Assembly (NCBI GenBank): GCA_964611335.1
Contig: CAZSXR010000004.1
Span: forward strand, 137,095-201,094
From: BOG-1112 sp964611335
Lineage (GTDB): Bacteria > Bdellovibrionota_B > Oligoflexia > Oligoflexales > Bog-1112
DNA: 64,000 bases
Direction: 5' to 3'
Shown here: positions 34,072 to 43,740 of the stretch, in pieces
How positions within the stretch are numbered: position 1 is the stretch's first letter
Layout of the letters: each line of letters starts with the position of its first letter
Notes under the pieces: generated by a model
What the model saw: the letters and a program-made list of their open reading frames with translations, nothing else
Database searches by the model: none
Told to the model about the DNA's origin: nothing
Made by a program: the position numbers and the translations under genes

Positions 34072-35054
34072 AAATCACCGCCATTCAATATTTTGAACGT
34101 TTCGTACCATTGCGTTGAGTTTCTAATTTCTTCGAGAATGGTTTGATTGTTACAGACATTATTAAGACTGATATTTTCAAGAACAATGGGAGCTGGAAGT
34201 GTTGCGTTTGTAAGAGCAGGATTTTGTAAATCTTCAGCTTTCTTGCTTAATAAAGAAAATGCTTCTTGAACTTGAGTTTGAAGCTGATCTCTTTCTTCAG
34301 AAGTTAATGTATTACTCTTCTCTATCAAGTTGAATAAAACAATCGAAACCTTCATATAAGCAATATTAAGATCGCTTTCTTCATCCAAAAGTTTGAAAAA
34401 TTCCTCTATATTTTTATTCGTGTCATTAGCAAGCTTTTCATTATTATTAAAGTTATCGGACACAATTTTTGCAATTTCACCATAATGATTTTTGATTTTT
34501 TGGTTGTTAGTTTTTGTAAAAGAGTTCACGTGAGTTTCAGCGCTCTTTACATTTTTTTTGCAGAGTTCTAATTTTTCAGAAAAGAAATGCTCAATAACAC
34601 CCGTAGCAACTTTTACAAGTGTAGAATTAAGGATTTGTGTTATGTAATCTTTTTTAAGGTAGTTTTCTGCTGCTGCGTGAAGAAGACCATCGATTTCTTG
34701 AATACACTGAGCTTTATCTTCTTTAGCAGAACAGTTTGCATATTTTACTATGATTTTTTCAAGCTGAACGATTTCTCCTGCATCTTTCAAAGAAACAGCA
34801 AGGTCGTTATTTTTGTTTTTCAAGAGTAATAAGTGAGATTGGAGTTTCACCATATCAAAGGGAGCAACTTGTTTGTTAGCTACAGATTGCATATATTTTG
34901 TAAGGGAGTCTTGTGTTTCACTAACACATACGTGAAAGTCCTCTTGGCATTTTGTTAGAGGTTTTGCTTCATCAATCCAGTTAGCGAAAGTTCCTGCGCT
35001 CAAGAGCATGCTTCCAACAGTAAGAATGGTTTTAACTACTTTAGATGTTCTCAT
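34056..35054 (-). CDS. exported helical protein of unknown function
   Basis: 332 residues from ATG 35054, which lies 9 nt after AAGGG (ATG 35063 would leave no spacing). Signal peptide (cleavage after TFA near residue 24), then an almost wholly alpha-helical, lysine/asparagine/glutamate-rich mature protein with about eight scattered cysteines (KCQEDFHVC, CSAKEDKAQC, LCKKN, NVCNNQ). Heptad-like leucines suggest coiled coils. First gene of a four-gene minus-strand run encoding exported proteins. Confidence 0.5.
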   Translation of the reverse strand: MRTSKVVKTILTVGSMLLSAGTFANWIDEAKPLTKCQEDFHVCVSETQDSLTKYMQSVANKQVAPFDMVKLQSHLLLLKNKNNDLAVSLKDAGEIVQLEKIIVKYANCSAKEDKAQCIQEIDGLLHAAAENYLKKDYITQILNSTLVKVATGVIEHFFSEKLELCKKNVKSAETHVNSFTKTNNQKIKNHYGEIAKIVSDNFNNNEKLANDTNKNIEEFFKLLDEESDLNIAYMKVSIVLFNLIEKSNTLTSEERDQLQTQVQEAFSLLSKKAEDLQNPALTNATLPAPIVLENISLNNVCNNQTILEEIRNSTQWYETFKILNGGDLCVNI

Positions 35055-35114
35055 AATAATCATCCCTTAATTTTCAAGGTATTTAAAATTTTAGCAGGCA
35101 GGTGTTATAACATT

Positions 35115-35129
35115 AATCACGCCGTGATT
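35115..35129. promoter_or_regulatory. perfect palindrome, possible operator
   Basis: AATCACGCCGTGATT, 7-bp arms around one base, lies in the 213-bp divergent region between the exported-protein run and hutG-like gene. Confidence 0.35.
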
Positions 35130-35267
35130 CAACTGCCCATATTTAGGGCACATAACCCCGCCAAAACTCAGGAATATCCCCTTAAACTTCGAAGCTCTTT
35201 TAAAAACATTAAGTGTTGTGGGAAGCTAGGTCTTAGGTAATCATTACTTAAATATGTTGAGGTTAGG

Positions 35268-36068
35268 ATGCATCCCTTCCATCTTTCAGAGCCTAAAACC
35301 CGAAGAGTTCCCATAGTTCTGAGTGTTCCCCATTGCGGAACTCATGTCCCAGAAGATTTAAAAAAAGAATTCAAACAAGAATATTTAAAAACCCAAGACG
35401 ATACGGATTTTCTTGTAGATCAACTTTATGATTTCGCAAATTCGATGGGCATTACGATGATCTCTGCAGTTTACAGTCGATGGGTCATCGACTTGAACAG
35501 AGATCCCGAAAATAAAAAGCTCTACACCGATGGAAGAAATTCGACGAGTTTGTGTACAACTGCAACTTTTTCTGCCGAACCCATTTACAAAGATGAGCGC
35601 AGTTCTGTTGATGATCGAGAGGTTCAAGAAAGATTAAAAAAATACTACTTACCCTATCACAATAAAACTCGAGAGATCCTTAACAATTTAAAATCGGAAT
35701 TCGGTCAAGTCCTTCTTTGGGACTGTCATTCAAACAGACAGTTCATTCCCCAAATTTACAAAAATAAAATTCCTGATCTTATACTTTCTGATGTAAATGG
35801 AAAATCGTGTGATCCCACTATTGCAAAAATTGCTTTTGATACACTCACGAGTTCAAAATACAACGTTAGTAAAAATCATCCCTTTATGGGGGGATACATT
35901 ACTCGCCATTTTGGAAAACCTGATTTGAAAGAACACGCTCTTCAATTGGAAATGAGTAAAACGGTTTACATGGATGAGAGCGAAACAAAGTTTGTGAAAG
36001 AGAAAGCAGATCGAATTAGAATTATTTTAAAACAAACCTTGCAAAATATTATTGAACACATAGGTTAG
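35268..36068 (+). CDS. N-formylglutamate amidohydrolase (HutG-type)
   Basis: A 266-residue protein of the N-formylglutamate amidohydrolase family: IVLSVPHCGTHVPED at the N-terminus, the DTDFLVDQLYDF segment, WVIDLNRDP, and LLWDCHSN, with histidine and acidic residues that would bind the metal. It hydrolyses N-formyl-L-glutamate to glutamate and formate, the last step of one histidine-degradation branch. The next gene, 9 bp downstream, is the deiminase that makes its substrate, which supports the call. Confidence 0.87.
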   Translation: MHPFHLSEPKTRRVPIVLSVPHCGTHVPEDLKKEFKQEYLKTQDDTDFLVDQLYDFANSMGITMISAVYSRWVIDLNRDPENKKLYTDGRNSTSLCTTATFSAEPIYKDERSSVDDREVQERLKKYYLPYHNKTREILNNLKSEFGQVLLWDCHSNRQFIPQIYKNKIPDLILSDVNGKSCDPTIAKIAFDTLTSSKYNVSKNHPFMGGYITRHFGKPDLKEHALQLEMSKTVYMDESETKFVKEKADRIRIILKQTLQNIIEHIG

Positions 36069-36077
36069 GAATCACAT

Positions 36078-37445
36078 ATGCAATATTATAAATTCGATTC
36101 CCTTCTTCAAAAAGAAGGATGGATGAGTCCCGCTTATATCGGCGTTGATAAAAATGGCATCATTCATTACCTCTCAAAAAAAGCCCCTGCGGATAAAAGC
36201 ACTATAGAAAACGTAGAAGGTTTTGCTTTGCCTGGATTTCAAAACACGCATTCTCATGCCTTCCAATATGCAATGGCAGGCCTAGCAGAAAACCATCCGG
36301 TTGGGGTCTATGATGATTTTTGGACTTGGAGAGAGGCAATGTATGAATGTGCTCTTTCCGTAAATCCAGATCAGGCACAAGCTATAGCTTGTGCACTGTA
36401 CTCGGAAATGCTTCGACATGGTTACACTCATGTTGCAGAGTTTCATTATCTGCATCATGACAAAGATGGGAAGCCCTACGCAAATCTTGCGGAAATGGGT
36501 GAACGCATGCTTGCAGCTGCTAAAAAAGCAGGGATTAAAATTACATTGATTCCTGTTTTTTACCAGATGGGTGGATTTGGAACCAAAGCTACTATTCGAC
36601 AACGAAGATTTATTTCCCATAATGTACCTGAATATTTCAAATTATTGGAAGCTTCTAAAAAATGCATAAAACACTATAACGATGCTTATTTCGCTTTTGG
36701 TGTACATTCTTTGAGAGCTGTACAAGGCGAAGACATCATCGAAACTTTTAATCAGGGTCCAAAAGATCTCCCTTTTCATCTCCATATTTCAGAACAGATC
36801 AAAGAAGTCACAGACTGTTTGGCATATTACGGCAAACGTCCTGTAGAATGGCTATTTGAAAATCTTCCTGTCGATGAACGTTTTCATTTAGTTCACGCAA
36901 CGCATTTGAATGACAAAGAGTTGAATGCAATTGCAAATTCAAAGGCTGTTGTAGCTCTATGCCCTTCGACCGAAGGCAATTTAGGCGACGGTATTTTCCG
37001 AATGAAAGACTATGTTGAATCACGAGGTCGATGGAGTTTGGGAACAGATAGTCATATTGGACTCAACCCTCTTGAAGAGTTTAGAATCTTGGATTACCGA
37101 CAAAGATTAGTTTCTCATAAGAGAAATTCTCTTCAAGGTGATGCTGCAAAATATTTGGTAAATGAAGAAATTGAATCGGGGAGACGAGCTATGGGTCTCA
37201 TACGTTCTACACATTTTGAAATCGGACATCCTTTAGATGCTGTCGTTTATGATGCTCAATCCTATTTATTGGGAGAGACTTCGGAAAAAAATAGATTGGC
37301 TACCATTGTTTATACAGCAGATGCTAGCCATGCTTTGGGAACACTTGTGAACGGGAAATGGGCTGTTAAAAATCAGCATTCTGTAAATGAAAAAGAGATA
37401 AAAACGTGCTTTTTTCAAACGATAAAAGAATTGCAAAATAGATAG
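36078..37445 (+). CDS. hutF: formimidoylglutamate deiminase
   Basis: A 455-residue amidohydrolase-fold enzyme: N-terminal LPGFQNTHSHAFQYAMAGLA (metal-binding HxH), FHLHISEQ in the middle and ALCPSTEGNLGDG then LGTDSHIGLNPLEE near the C-terminus, all conserved in HutF. It converts N-formimino-L-glutamate to N-formyl-L-glutamate and ammonia. With the preceding amidohydrolase it completes the five-step histidine route; hutH, hutU and hutI are not in the window. AGGAA precedes the ATG. Confidence 0.92.
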   Translation: MQYYKFDSLLQKEGWMSPAYIGVDKNGIIHYLSKKAPADKSTIENVEGFALPGFQNTHSHAFQYAMAGLAENHPVGVYDDFWTWREAMYECALSVNPDQAQAIACALYSEMLRHGYTHVAEFHYLHHDKDGKPYANLAEMGERMLAAAKKAGIKITLIPVFYQMGGFGTKATIRQRRFISHNVPEYFKLLEASKKCIKHYNDAYFAFGVHSLRAVQGEDIIETFNQGPKDLPFHLHISEQIKEVTDCLAYYGKRPVEWLFENLPVDERFHLVHATHLNDKELNAIANSKAVVALCPSTEGNLGDGIFRMKDYVESRGRWSLGTDSHIGLNPLEEFRILDYRQRLVSHKRNSLQGDAAKYLVNEEIESGRRAMGLIRSTHFEIGHPLDAVVYDAQSYLLGETSEKNRLATIVYTADASHALGTLVNGKWAVKNQHSVNEKEIKTCFFQTIKELQNR

Positions 37446-37476
37446 TGATGGTACGATCAGTTGTTAAAAAAACGGC

Positions 37477-37553
37477 TGGGGTGGAATATGGGATTTGAAC
37501 CCATGAGTGCCGGAATCACAATCCGGTGCGTTAACCCCTTCGCCAATTCCACC
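37477..37553 (-). tRNA. tRNA-His (anticodon GTG)
   Basis: Minus-strand cloverleaf with acceptor GTGGAAT/ATTCCAC, the extra G at position -1 (37553) and C73 typical of tRNA-His, anticodon loop ATTGTGATT, T-arm TGGGTTCAAATCCCA and an encoded CCA (37479-37477). Confidence 0.96.
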
Positions 37554-37641
37554 ATAAAGCCCTCGCATCATAATAAACTCAGAAATTTGCACAACAGAAA
37601 AGTTCAAAAAGATAGAAGGCAAAGATCAAATTTCAATCTAA

Positions 37642-38583
37642 CTAGTCTTTTAAAATCGTAATTTTAGATCGCTCCCTCTCGTTCTGAAGCCAGAAGTTTG
37701 TCTGGCGGACAACCTCGATAGCGCGGAGTTCATTCTCCAATTGGGGCTTGTACTGTTCGAAAGCTTTACTGCCAATAAGACGTTTATCACTCACATAAAA
37801 AAGCACCCAACTGTTATTTAAGCGTAGAGGATGGGTGAACTCTCCCACCTTCAAATCTTTTAAATTCTTACGAAGTGAACCGTCCAAATCTCGAATCTGT
37901 ACATCCTGAGGAGGACGGTCTTTTTCAGCACTAGAATAGACCGCCTGAGCCTCTTCAAAAGAAAGCCCGCCTTTCAGCTTGTCATAAACTTCTTGTGCTA
38001 GTTTTTCTTTCTCATTGGCAAATAAGCTGCTTTCGACAGGGATCACAATTTTCTTCAAAGAAATTTGCCCCGCTTCAAGATTCGTACCTTGTTTTTTGAG
38101 AAAGTAAACTTCCAGATCATGGTCACTGATTTTAATAGAAGGAAGAATGACTCGCCCCTTGAACCGCATAAAAACCATCTGATCATGAATATCTTTTTTA
38201 TACTGATCGAGGTCTTTGTTTTGCTTTGCAAGATAGTCTTTTAAAGATTCTCTCGTAAATTTACCTTCCGAAAGAATTTGTGAAATTTGATTTTCAACCT
38301 GATCATCTTTAACTTGTATGTCCAGCTCTTCCGCTTTACGCATAATAATACGTGCATTTATAGAGTCATTCAGTGCTCGCGTTTTTTCATCTGCATGTTC
38401 AACCGCAGGAAAATCTGAAAATTTAACGAGTGGACCATGCTCTATTTTATCTTTGATCTCACTCCAAAGGATGGGTTCTGAATCGACAACTGCCGCAATG
38501 CGATCCAACAGAATTTCGTTTGCAAGCGAAACGCTCGAATTCAAAATCAGAATAAAACCGAAAGCACCAATTTTTTTTCGCAT
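37642..38583 (-). CDS. SurA-like periplasmic chaperone/peptidyl-prolyl isomerase
   Basis: 313 residues: signal peptide (cleavage after SLA near residue 21), then the SurA N-terminal helical domain with ILLDRIAAVVDSEPILWSEI, the family's usual opening, and one parvulin-type domain from about residue 170 (KIVIPVESSLFANEKEKLAQEV to WVLFYVSDKR, quoted in part). It should help outer-membrane proteins fold in the periplasm. E. coli SurA has two parvulin domains and about 430 residues; this has one. Starts 1 bp after the stop of the upstream PPIase gene. Confidence 0.8.
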   Translation of the reverse strand: MRKKIGAFGFILILNSSVSLANEILLDRIAAVVDSEPILWSEIKDKIEHGPLVKFSDFPAVEHADEKTRALNDSINARIIMRKAEELDIQVKDDQVENQISQILSEGKFTRESLKDYLAKQNKDLDQYKKDIHDQMVFMRFKGRVILPSIKISDHDLEVYFLKKQGTNLEAGQISLKKIVIPVESSLFANEKEKLAQEVYDKLKGGLSFEEAQAVYSSAEKDRPPQDVQIRDLDGSLRKNLKDLKVGEFTHPLRLNNSWVLFYVSDKRLIGSKAFEQYKPQLENELRAIEVVRQTNFWLQNERERSKITILKD

Positions 38584-38584
38584 A

Positions 38585-39553
38585 TTAGAAACTTCTCAAA
38601 ATTCGAACATTGACGGAACGGGAAGCCAATTCTACCCAATCCCTATACTCTTGACTTTGCATTTCTTGTATCAGAATTTTTTGTATATGGCCTTTCACTT
38701 CTTGGAAACTAAGCTGCTTTGCTACCCTTCGCTCATCGATCAAAAATATATGAAATCCATAAGTTGATTTAAATATCCCCTGCGGTTGATCCAGAGGCAA
38801 GCTAAAAGTCATATCGAAAATCTGTGGGAAATCCCCTTTATGAAAAGGAGCAAGCCTTCCCCCATTTTTACTCTCGGGCGTTACAGAATATTTTTGCGCC
38901 ATTTCCGAGAAATTTTTTCGCGACACTCTCGCAAGAACCCACTTCGCCTCATTTTCCGTATCTAAAACAATTTGGCGAATTTTTACTTCCGCTTTTTGGT
39001 TAAAATCCAACATGTGCTCCTTGTAATATTTTAAAAGATCTCCTTCTGAAATTGTCGTTTTTTTGAAAACTTTCTCGCGGCAATACTGCTCGATCAAACT
39101 CTGTTCACAGAGTCTATTTTTTAATCGTTGAATGTTTGCATGACTAAGTCCTGCTTTGAATTTCTCAGAAAATTGCTGACAAGATTTTTTGCGCTTTTCG
39201 TTATCTTTATCGAATGAACTATCTCGTGTAGCAAATTTATAAAGAATCTTTCGTTCAATAGCAGCATGCAGAAGTTTCTGTTTGTTAAGTTTTTTAAGTT
39301 CAGGTGCTTTCGGATTAAGGGCACTCACTTCCTTCATATTCTTCAAAAAAAAGTCACTTTCGAAGTCAATATCTTCTAAATAAATAGACTCATCTTCTAT
39401 TTCGGCAAGAAGGTCTTCGTTGGAAATCAGTTCACTTATTCCTGAAGAAGAATTTAAGAGATTTCTTTTTCCCGTGTTTTTGATACGCCAAGCATAGGCA
39501 CCTATGAGGAAACAAAAAAGCATTAAAAACAGAGTTAGAAATTTAAACTTCAT
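38585..39553 (-). CDS. membrane-anchored parvulin-type peptidyl-prolyl isomerase
   Basis: 322 residues: N-terminal anchor (FLTLFLMLFCFLIGAYAW, 5-22), a helical SurA/PpiD-like region, and a parvulin domain (about 195-290) with VKIRQIVLDTE, NGGRLAPFHKGDFP and YGFHIFLIDERR, the conserved blocks of PpiC/PrsA. Active in the periplasm. It shares its start codon base with the mfd stop (39553) and precedes the surA-like gene by 1 bp, so mfd-PPIase-surA is one operon. Confidence 0.82.
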   Translation of the reverse strand: MKFKFLTLFLMLFCFLIGAYAWRIKNTGKRNLLNSSSGISELISNEDLLAEIEDESIYLEDIDFESDFFLKNMKEVSALNPKAPELKKLNKQKLLHAAIERKILYKFATRDSSFDKDNEKRKKSCQQFSEKFKAGLSHANIQRLKNRLCEQSLIEQYCREKVFKKTTISEGDLLKYYKEHMLDFNQKAEVKIRQIVLDTENEAKWVLARVSRKNFSEMAQKYSVTPESKNGGRLAPFHKGDFPQIFDMTFSLPLDQPQGIFKSTYGFHIFLIDERRVAKQLSFQEVKGHIQKILIQEMQSQEYRDWVELASRSVNVRILRSF

Positions 39554-42500
39554 TATTTTTTTCCTGATTTCAGTTTTTCAATATTAGAAAGTAAAACTTC
39601 CATCCTCACTTTATCCGAAAGATTCAAAGCCCTAGAACCCAAATGAACTTCTATTTTCTTTCCCCTTGGTTCTCTCAAACGTATTTCACAAAGATTCTTA
39701 TCTAATTCTTGTATGCTCTCAGCATTTAAATTTCTCAAATGCAGCCTTAAAATCGCGACATAAAATAAAACTTCAAACTCCGTAGGTGCAGCCCCATATC
39801 GATCAATCGTTTCCTGCTTCAAATCATAAATCTCTTCCATTGTATTTGCTGAAAAAAATCGTTTGTAAATATCGAGTCTTTGTTTGTCATCACCCACATA
39901 GAACGTCGGGATTACTGCTGTAACTTTAATACGAATCTCAGGATCATATTTTTTGTCTGTTTTCACAGAAGAAAGTTCCTTAACCTTCTCTTCTAACATA
40001 TCCATATACAATTCTAAACCTACTCCCGCAATTTGTCCTGACTGTTGCCTGCCAATCAGATTCCCAGCACCACGCAATTCCAAATCATAATTTGCAAGTT
40101 GAAAACCAGCTCCTAACTCCTGATGCATCATAAGCAATTCCAGTCTCTTCATTCCTTCATCCGAAAGCGCTTCTGCTTTTTTTGTAAGAAGAAATGCATA
40201 GGCCTGAGTTGAAGAGCGACCTACACGCCCCCTTAACTGATGCAACTGTGCAAGACCAAAATTCTCCGCATGTTCCACAATTAAAGTGTTCACATTAGGC
40301 ATATCCACGCCAGATTCGATGATCGTTGTACAAATAAGCACATTGAATTTCTGTTCTACAAAATCGATAACGATAGAGTCGAGACTCTCCTCGTGCATCT
40401 GCCCATGAGCCGTTCTTATTTTCGCAAAAGGAACCAAACTACTGAGATTTCGTGCAATTTCACCAAGGCTTCCCACATGATTATGAACGTAAAAAACCTG
40501 TCCACCACGCATAAGTTCCGCTTCAATAGCACCTTTCACCAACCTCTCGTCATACTCCGCAACCATCGTCTTTACAGGAAGTCTATTGGGTGGAGGGGTT
40601 ATAACAAGTGAAATTTCCCTAAGTCCTATCATTGCCATATTCAAGGTTCTAGGAATCGGTGTCGCGGATAAAGATAAAATATCGATATTGGCACGAATTT
40701 TCTTAAACTTCTCTTTTTGCATAACACCAAATCGTTGTTCTTCATCCACTATGAGTAAACCTAAATTTTTAGGTTTGACATCCTGCGACAAAATCCGATG
40801 TGTCCCAATCAAAAAATCCAATTTTCCATTTTCAAAATCTACCAATGCTTGTTTTTGTTCAGAGCGTTTAATCAGACGGTGAATCTGAGCAATTTTCACA
40901 CCATATTTTTCAAGTCTTAAAGCAAAATTATGATAATGCTGGTAACACAAAACAGTTGTAGGCACGAGGAACATAACCTGAAAACCTTCTAAAACTGTTC
41001 TAAAAGCAGCTCTTAAGGCTATTTCAGTTTTTCCAAAACCGACATCTCCTACAATGATCCTATCCATGGGATGAGCGCCTTTAAAATCTGCTTCGAGATC
41101 CTCAAGACACTGCAACTGATCAGGAGTTTCCTGATAAGGGAAATCTTCCACAAAACGTTCAAACATTTCACTCGGACTAGAAAAAGAATGCCCCCGTAAT
41201 AACTTTCGTTCAGCATGTATCTTAATCAACTCATCCGCAAGATCTTCGACTGATTTTAAAGCCTTCGCCTTTCGCAGCACAAAGGAGTCTGTTCCCAATC
41301 TGTCTAGGACGGGAAGAGTTCCGGCTTCGTCTTTTTTATATTTCTGAAGGAGATTTAATCGGTCTACAGGAAGATAGATTTTGTCGTTATTTCTGTATTC
41401 AATGAGGATAAAATCCCCCCTATAATCAGGAAAACTTAAAACCTCCATCCCTTTGTAACGACCAATTCCATGATCAATGTGCACAACAAGATCATTTACA
41501 GAGAGATCACGAAACGAAGATAAAATATTTTTAAGTTTCTTATTTGCAGGAAGAGTGTTTTTAGATCTTCCCCCAAAACATTCAGAAGAAGGAATTAATA
41601 AAACATTACGTTCCTCATCTTTGACAACACCAGGTAAATATCCTCTTTCTATATATATTTTCCCTTCCTTTATAACACCTGAGAACATCTGCGAAAGAGC
41701 ATCTACATCGATCTGAACTTTATCTTTAAACGCTCTTTGAAAGATGTCTTTTGCACGTTCATAATGTTCCTTTGATTCACAAAACAGAACCGCAGATTGA
41801 TATTCTTCAAGAAGATTTTTAAAAAAATCTAAACTTAATAGCACTTGTTTTTTATCTAGATTTTTAAAAGGTTTAAAATTGAGATTTGATTGCCATACAA
41901 GCTGAATGCTATCTTCTTTTTGAAGAGGATTTGCAAATTCCAATTTTTTTAATTGAGAAACACGACTTAAAAAATCCAACGGATTTTGGAAAACATGGGA
42001 AGGGTCAGTGACAGCATGACGAAGTTCTTGATCTTTCGCGTATAAACCTGAAATTTCTTCGTGAAATTCTTTTAAAGATTGAATACTTCTCTCTATAGCT
42101 TGAGGAAATAAAGCAAAAGAATCAGATCGGAAATAGTCTAGTCCGCTTTGTTTTTTTTCTAATAGAGAAAAATTCAGCGCATCGAGTGTAGGGGTTCTCT
42201 CATCATTGTCAAAAGATTCCATCAGAGCGTTGGTTTCTGAAGGATCAACATTTTCTTCGATAAGAACATTATACAAAATCTGGGCTTTACTTTTTTTATC
42301 TGACTTACGAATCAGAATTTCTGTACAAGGAATAAGAGTGAACTCTTCTAAATTTTCTAAAGATCTTTGTGTGTCCATTGAAAAATAACGGAGCGATTGA
42401 ATTTTATCGTCCATCATCTCTACACGAATCGGATTGGATTCCTGAATAGGGAATATATCTATGATCCCACCGCGAAGAGAATAGTACCCTTTTTCTTCAA

Positions 42501-43032
42501 CTTTTAAAGATGCTTTGTATCCTAGATATTCGAGTTCTTCTAAAAACGCATCATGATCCAACACAGAATCTAATTTGATCTTTTTAAACGAGGCGACAAA
42601 TTCTTTTTGTTCCAAAGTGAATTGAGAGAGCCCTTGAAGGCTCGTGAGGACTATTGTTTTTTTATGTTTACCGCTCAGAAGTTGGTAAAGCGTTGAAAGC
42701 TTTTCAAACCGAGTTTGAAAATGACTGCTATATTTTTCGGGCCCCCAAACAAGATAGTAGGGAAGTTCGCATATAGAGACATCTTCACCCGAGTCCTGAA
42801 ATAAGAATTTGATCTTTTCAAAAGCTAAAAAAACATCTTTTTGATGTGGATAAATAAGAAAGCACTGACTTGGAAAATCTTCGCTTTTTACAAAGGCTTT
42901 CAAAAAAAGAAAAAGTAAAGAGTCACCCGCACCAACTATGTTTGCAGACGTGTTTTCGCTTAAAAACAATGAGCTCTTCAATTCTTGAAGAAGCGAATAA
43001 AGACCTGCTATTTTTTTCAAGAGAAACCTCAC
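39553..43032 (-). CDS. mfd: transcription-repair coupling factor
   Basis: A 1159-residue superfamily 2 translocase of full Mfd length. It has the UvrB-homology N-terminal part, an RNA-polymerase interaction domain near 500-560 (VNDLVVHIDHGIGRYKGME), then the RecG-like helicase motor: Walker A RIIVGDVGFGKTEIALRA, DEEQRFG box, SATPIPRTL, and LGRVGRS-like QLRGRVGRSSTQAYAFL, and the TRCF C-terminal domain. It removes RNA polymerase stalled at DNA lesions and recruits UvrA. First gene of an operon with two periplasmic isomerases. Confidence 0.96.
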   Translation of the reverse strand: MRFLLKKIAGLYSLLQELKSSLFLSENTSANIVGAGDSLLFLFLKAFVKSEDFPSQCFLIYPHQKDVFLAFEKIKFLFQDSGEDVSICELPYYLVWGPEKYSSHFQTRFEKLSTLYQLLSGKHKKTIVLTSLQGLSQFTLEQKEFVASFKKIKLDSVLDHDAFLEELEYLGYKASLKVEEKGYYSLRGGIIDIFPIQESNPIRVEMMDDKIQSLRYFSMDTQRSLENLEEFTLIPCTEILIRKSDKKSKAQILYNVLIEENVDPSETNALMESFDNDERTPTLDALNFSLLEKKQSGLDYFRSDSFALFPQAIERSIQSLKEFHEEISGLYAKDQELRHAVTDPSHVFQNPLDFLSRVSQLKKLEFANPLQKEDSIQLVWQSNLNFKPFKNLDKKQVLLSLDFFKNLLEEYQSAVLFCESKEHYERAKDIFQRAFKDKVQIDVDALSQMFSGVIKEGKIYIERGYLPGVVKDEERNVLLIPSSECFGGRSKNTLPANKKLKNILSSFRDLSVNDLVVHIDHGIGRYKGMEVLSFPDYRGDFILIEYRNNDKIYLPVDRLNLLQKYKKDEAGTLPVLDRLGTDSFVLRKAKALKSVEDLADELIKIHAERKLLRGHSFSSPSEMFERFVEDFPYQETPDQLQCLEDLEADFKGAHPMDRIIVGDVGFGKTEIALRAAFRTVLEGFQVMFLVPTTVLCYQHYHNFALRLEKYGVKIAQIHRLIKRSEQKQALVDFENGKLDFLIGTHRILSQDVKPKNLGLLIVDEEQRFGVMQKEKFKKIRANIDILSLSATPIPRTLNMAMIGLREISLVITPPPNRLPVKTMVAEYDERLVKGAIEAELMRGGQVFYVHNHVGSLGEIARNLSSLVPFAKIRTAHGQMHEESLDSIVIDFVEQKFNVLICTTIIESGVDMPNVNTLIVEHAENFGLAQLHQLRGRVGRSSTQAYAFLLTKKAEALSDEGMKRLELLMMHQELGAGFQLANYDLELRGAGNLIGRQQSGQIAGVGLELYMDMLEEKVKELSSVKTDKKYDPEIRIKVTAVIPTFYVGDDKQRLDIYKRFFSANTMEEIYDLKQETIDRYGAAPTEFEVLFYVAILRLHLRNLNAESIQELDKNLCEIRLREPRGKKIEVHLGSRALNLSDKVRMEVLLSNIEKLKSGKK

Positions 43033-43155
43033 GTCGCCAGCTGGACGCAGCTGAGAAAATATTGACTTAGAAGCATGGCATCATCAATATCCTAGAGTTA
43101 AACGCGAGTCTAAACAAGAATCGCTTCACATACACTTTTCAAAGATTCGGAGTAA

Positions 43156-43740
43156 ATGATGACTTTTGAATTACCAAAATTACCTTACGCAATGACTGCT
43201 CTTGCACCTCATATTTCTGCGGAAACTTTAGAATATCATTATGGAAAACATCACGCCACTTACGTGACAAACCTCAATAAATTGGTAATAGGCACGGAGT
43301 TTTCCGATGCAAGCTTGGAAGATATTATTCGCAGATCCTCAGGCCCGATTTTCAACAATGCAGCACAAGTCTGGAATCACACTTTCTATTGGAAGTGCCT
43401 TTCGCCAAAGGGAGGGGGAAATCCTGGCGGTTCTCTTGCAGAAAAACTTAATCAAAGTTTCGGGTCCTTTGCAAAATTCAAAGAACTTTTCACAGAAGCT
43501 TCACTCACTCTTTTTGGTTCAGGCTGGACATTTCTAGTGCAGAACAAAGATGGCAGTTTAGAAATCACTAAAGAAGGAAACGCTGGAAATCCCCTCACCA
43601 AAGACCAAACCCCCTTGCTTACATGTGATGTTTGGGAACATGCTTATTATGTCGACTACAGAAATGCACGAGCCAAATATATGGATGCGTTTTGGAATCT
43701 TATTAATTGGACTTTTGTTGCTGAGAATTTGAAAAACTAA
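43156..43740 (+). CDS. sodB: iron superoxide dismutase
   Basis: 194 residues, standard Fe/Mn SOD. Metal ligands: His in HYGKHHATYV, His in QVWNHTFYW, and Asp and His in DVWEHAYYVDYRN. FNNAAQVWNHTFYW carries the glutamine that iron-type enzymes place in this segment, so Fe is favoured over Mn. No signal peptide; cytoplasmic. GGAG precedes the ATG pair. A TTGACT box at 43062 may be part of its promoter. The 3' end overlaps the convergent gpsA by 38 bp. Confidence 0.94.
   Translation: MMTFELPKLPYAMTALAPHISAETLEYHYGKHHATYVTNLNKLVIGTEFSDASLEDIIRRSSGPIFNNAAQVWNHTFYWKCLSPKGGGNPGGSLAEKLNQSFGSFAKFKELFTEASLTLFGSGWTFLVQNKDGSLEITKEGNAGNPLTKDQTPLLTCDVWEHAYYVDYRNARAKYMDAFWNLINWTFVAENLKN

Noticed and set aside
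37461..37661. Plus-strand open frame of 66 codons over tRNA-His
   Set aside because: Antisense of the tRNA gene; no ribosome binding site or family.
38318..38767. Plus-strand frame of 149 codons opposite the surA-like and PPIase genes
   Set aside because: Antisense to two genes with clear signal peptide and parvulin motifs.
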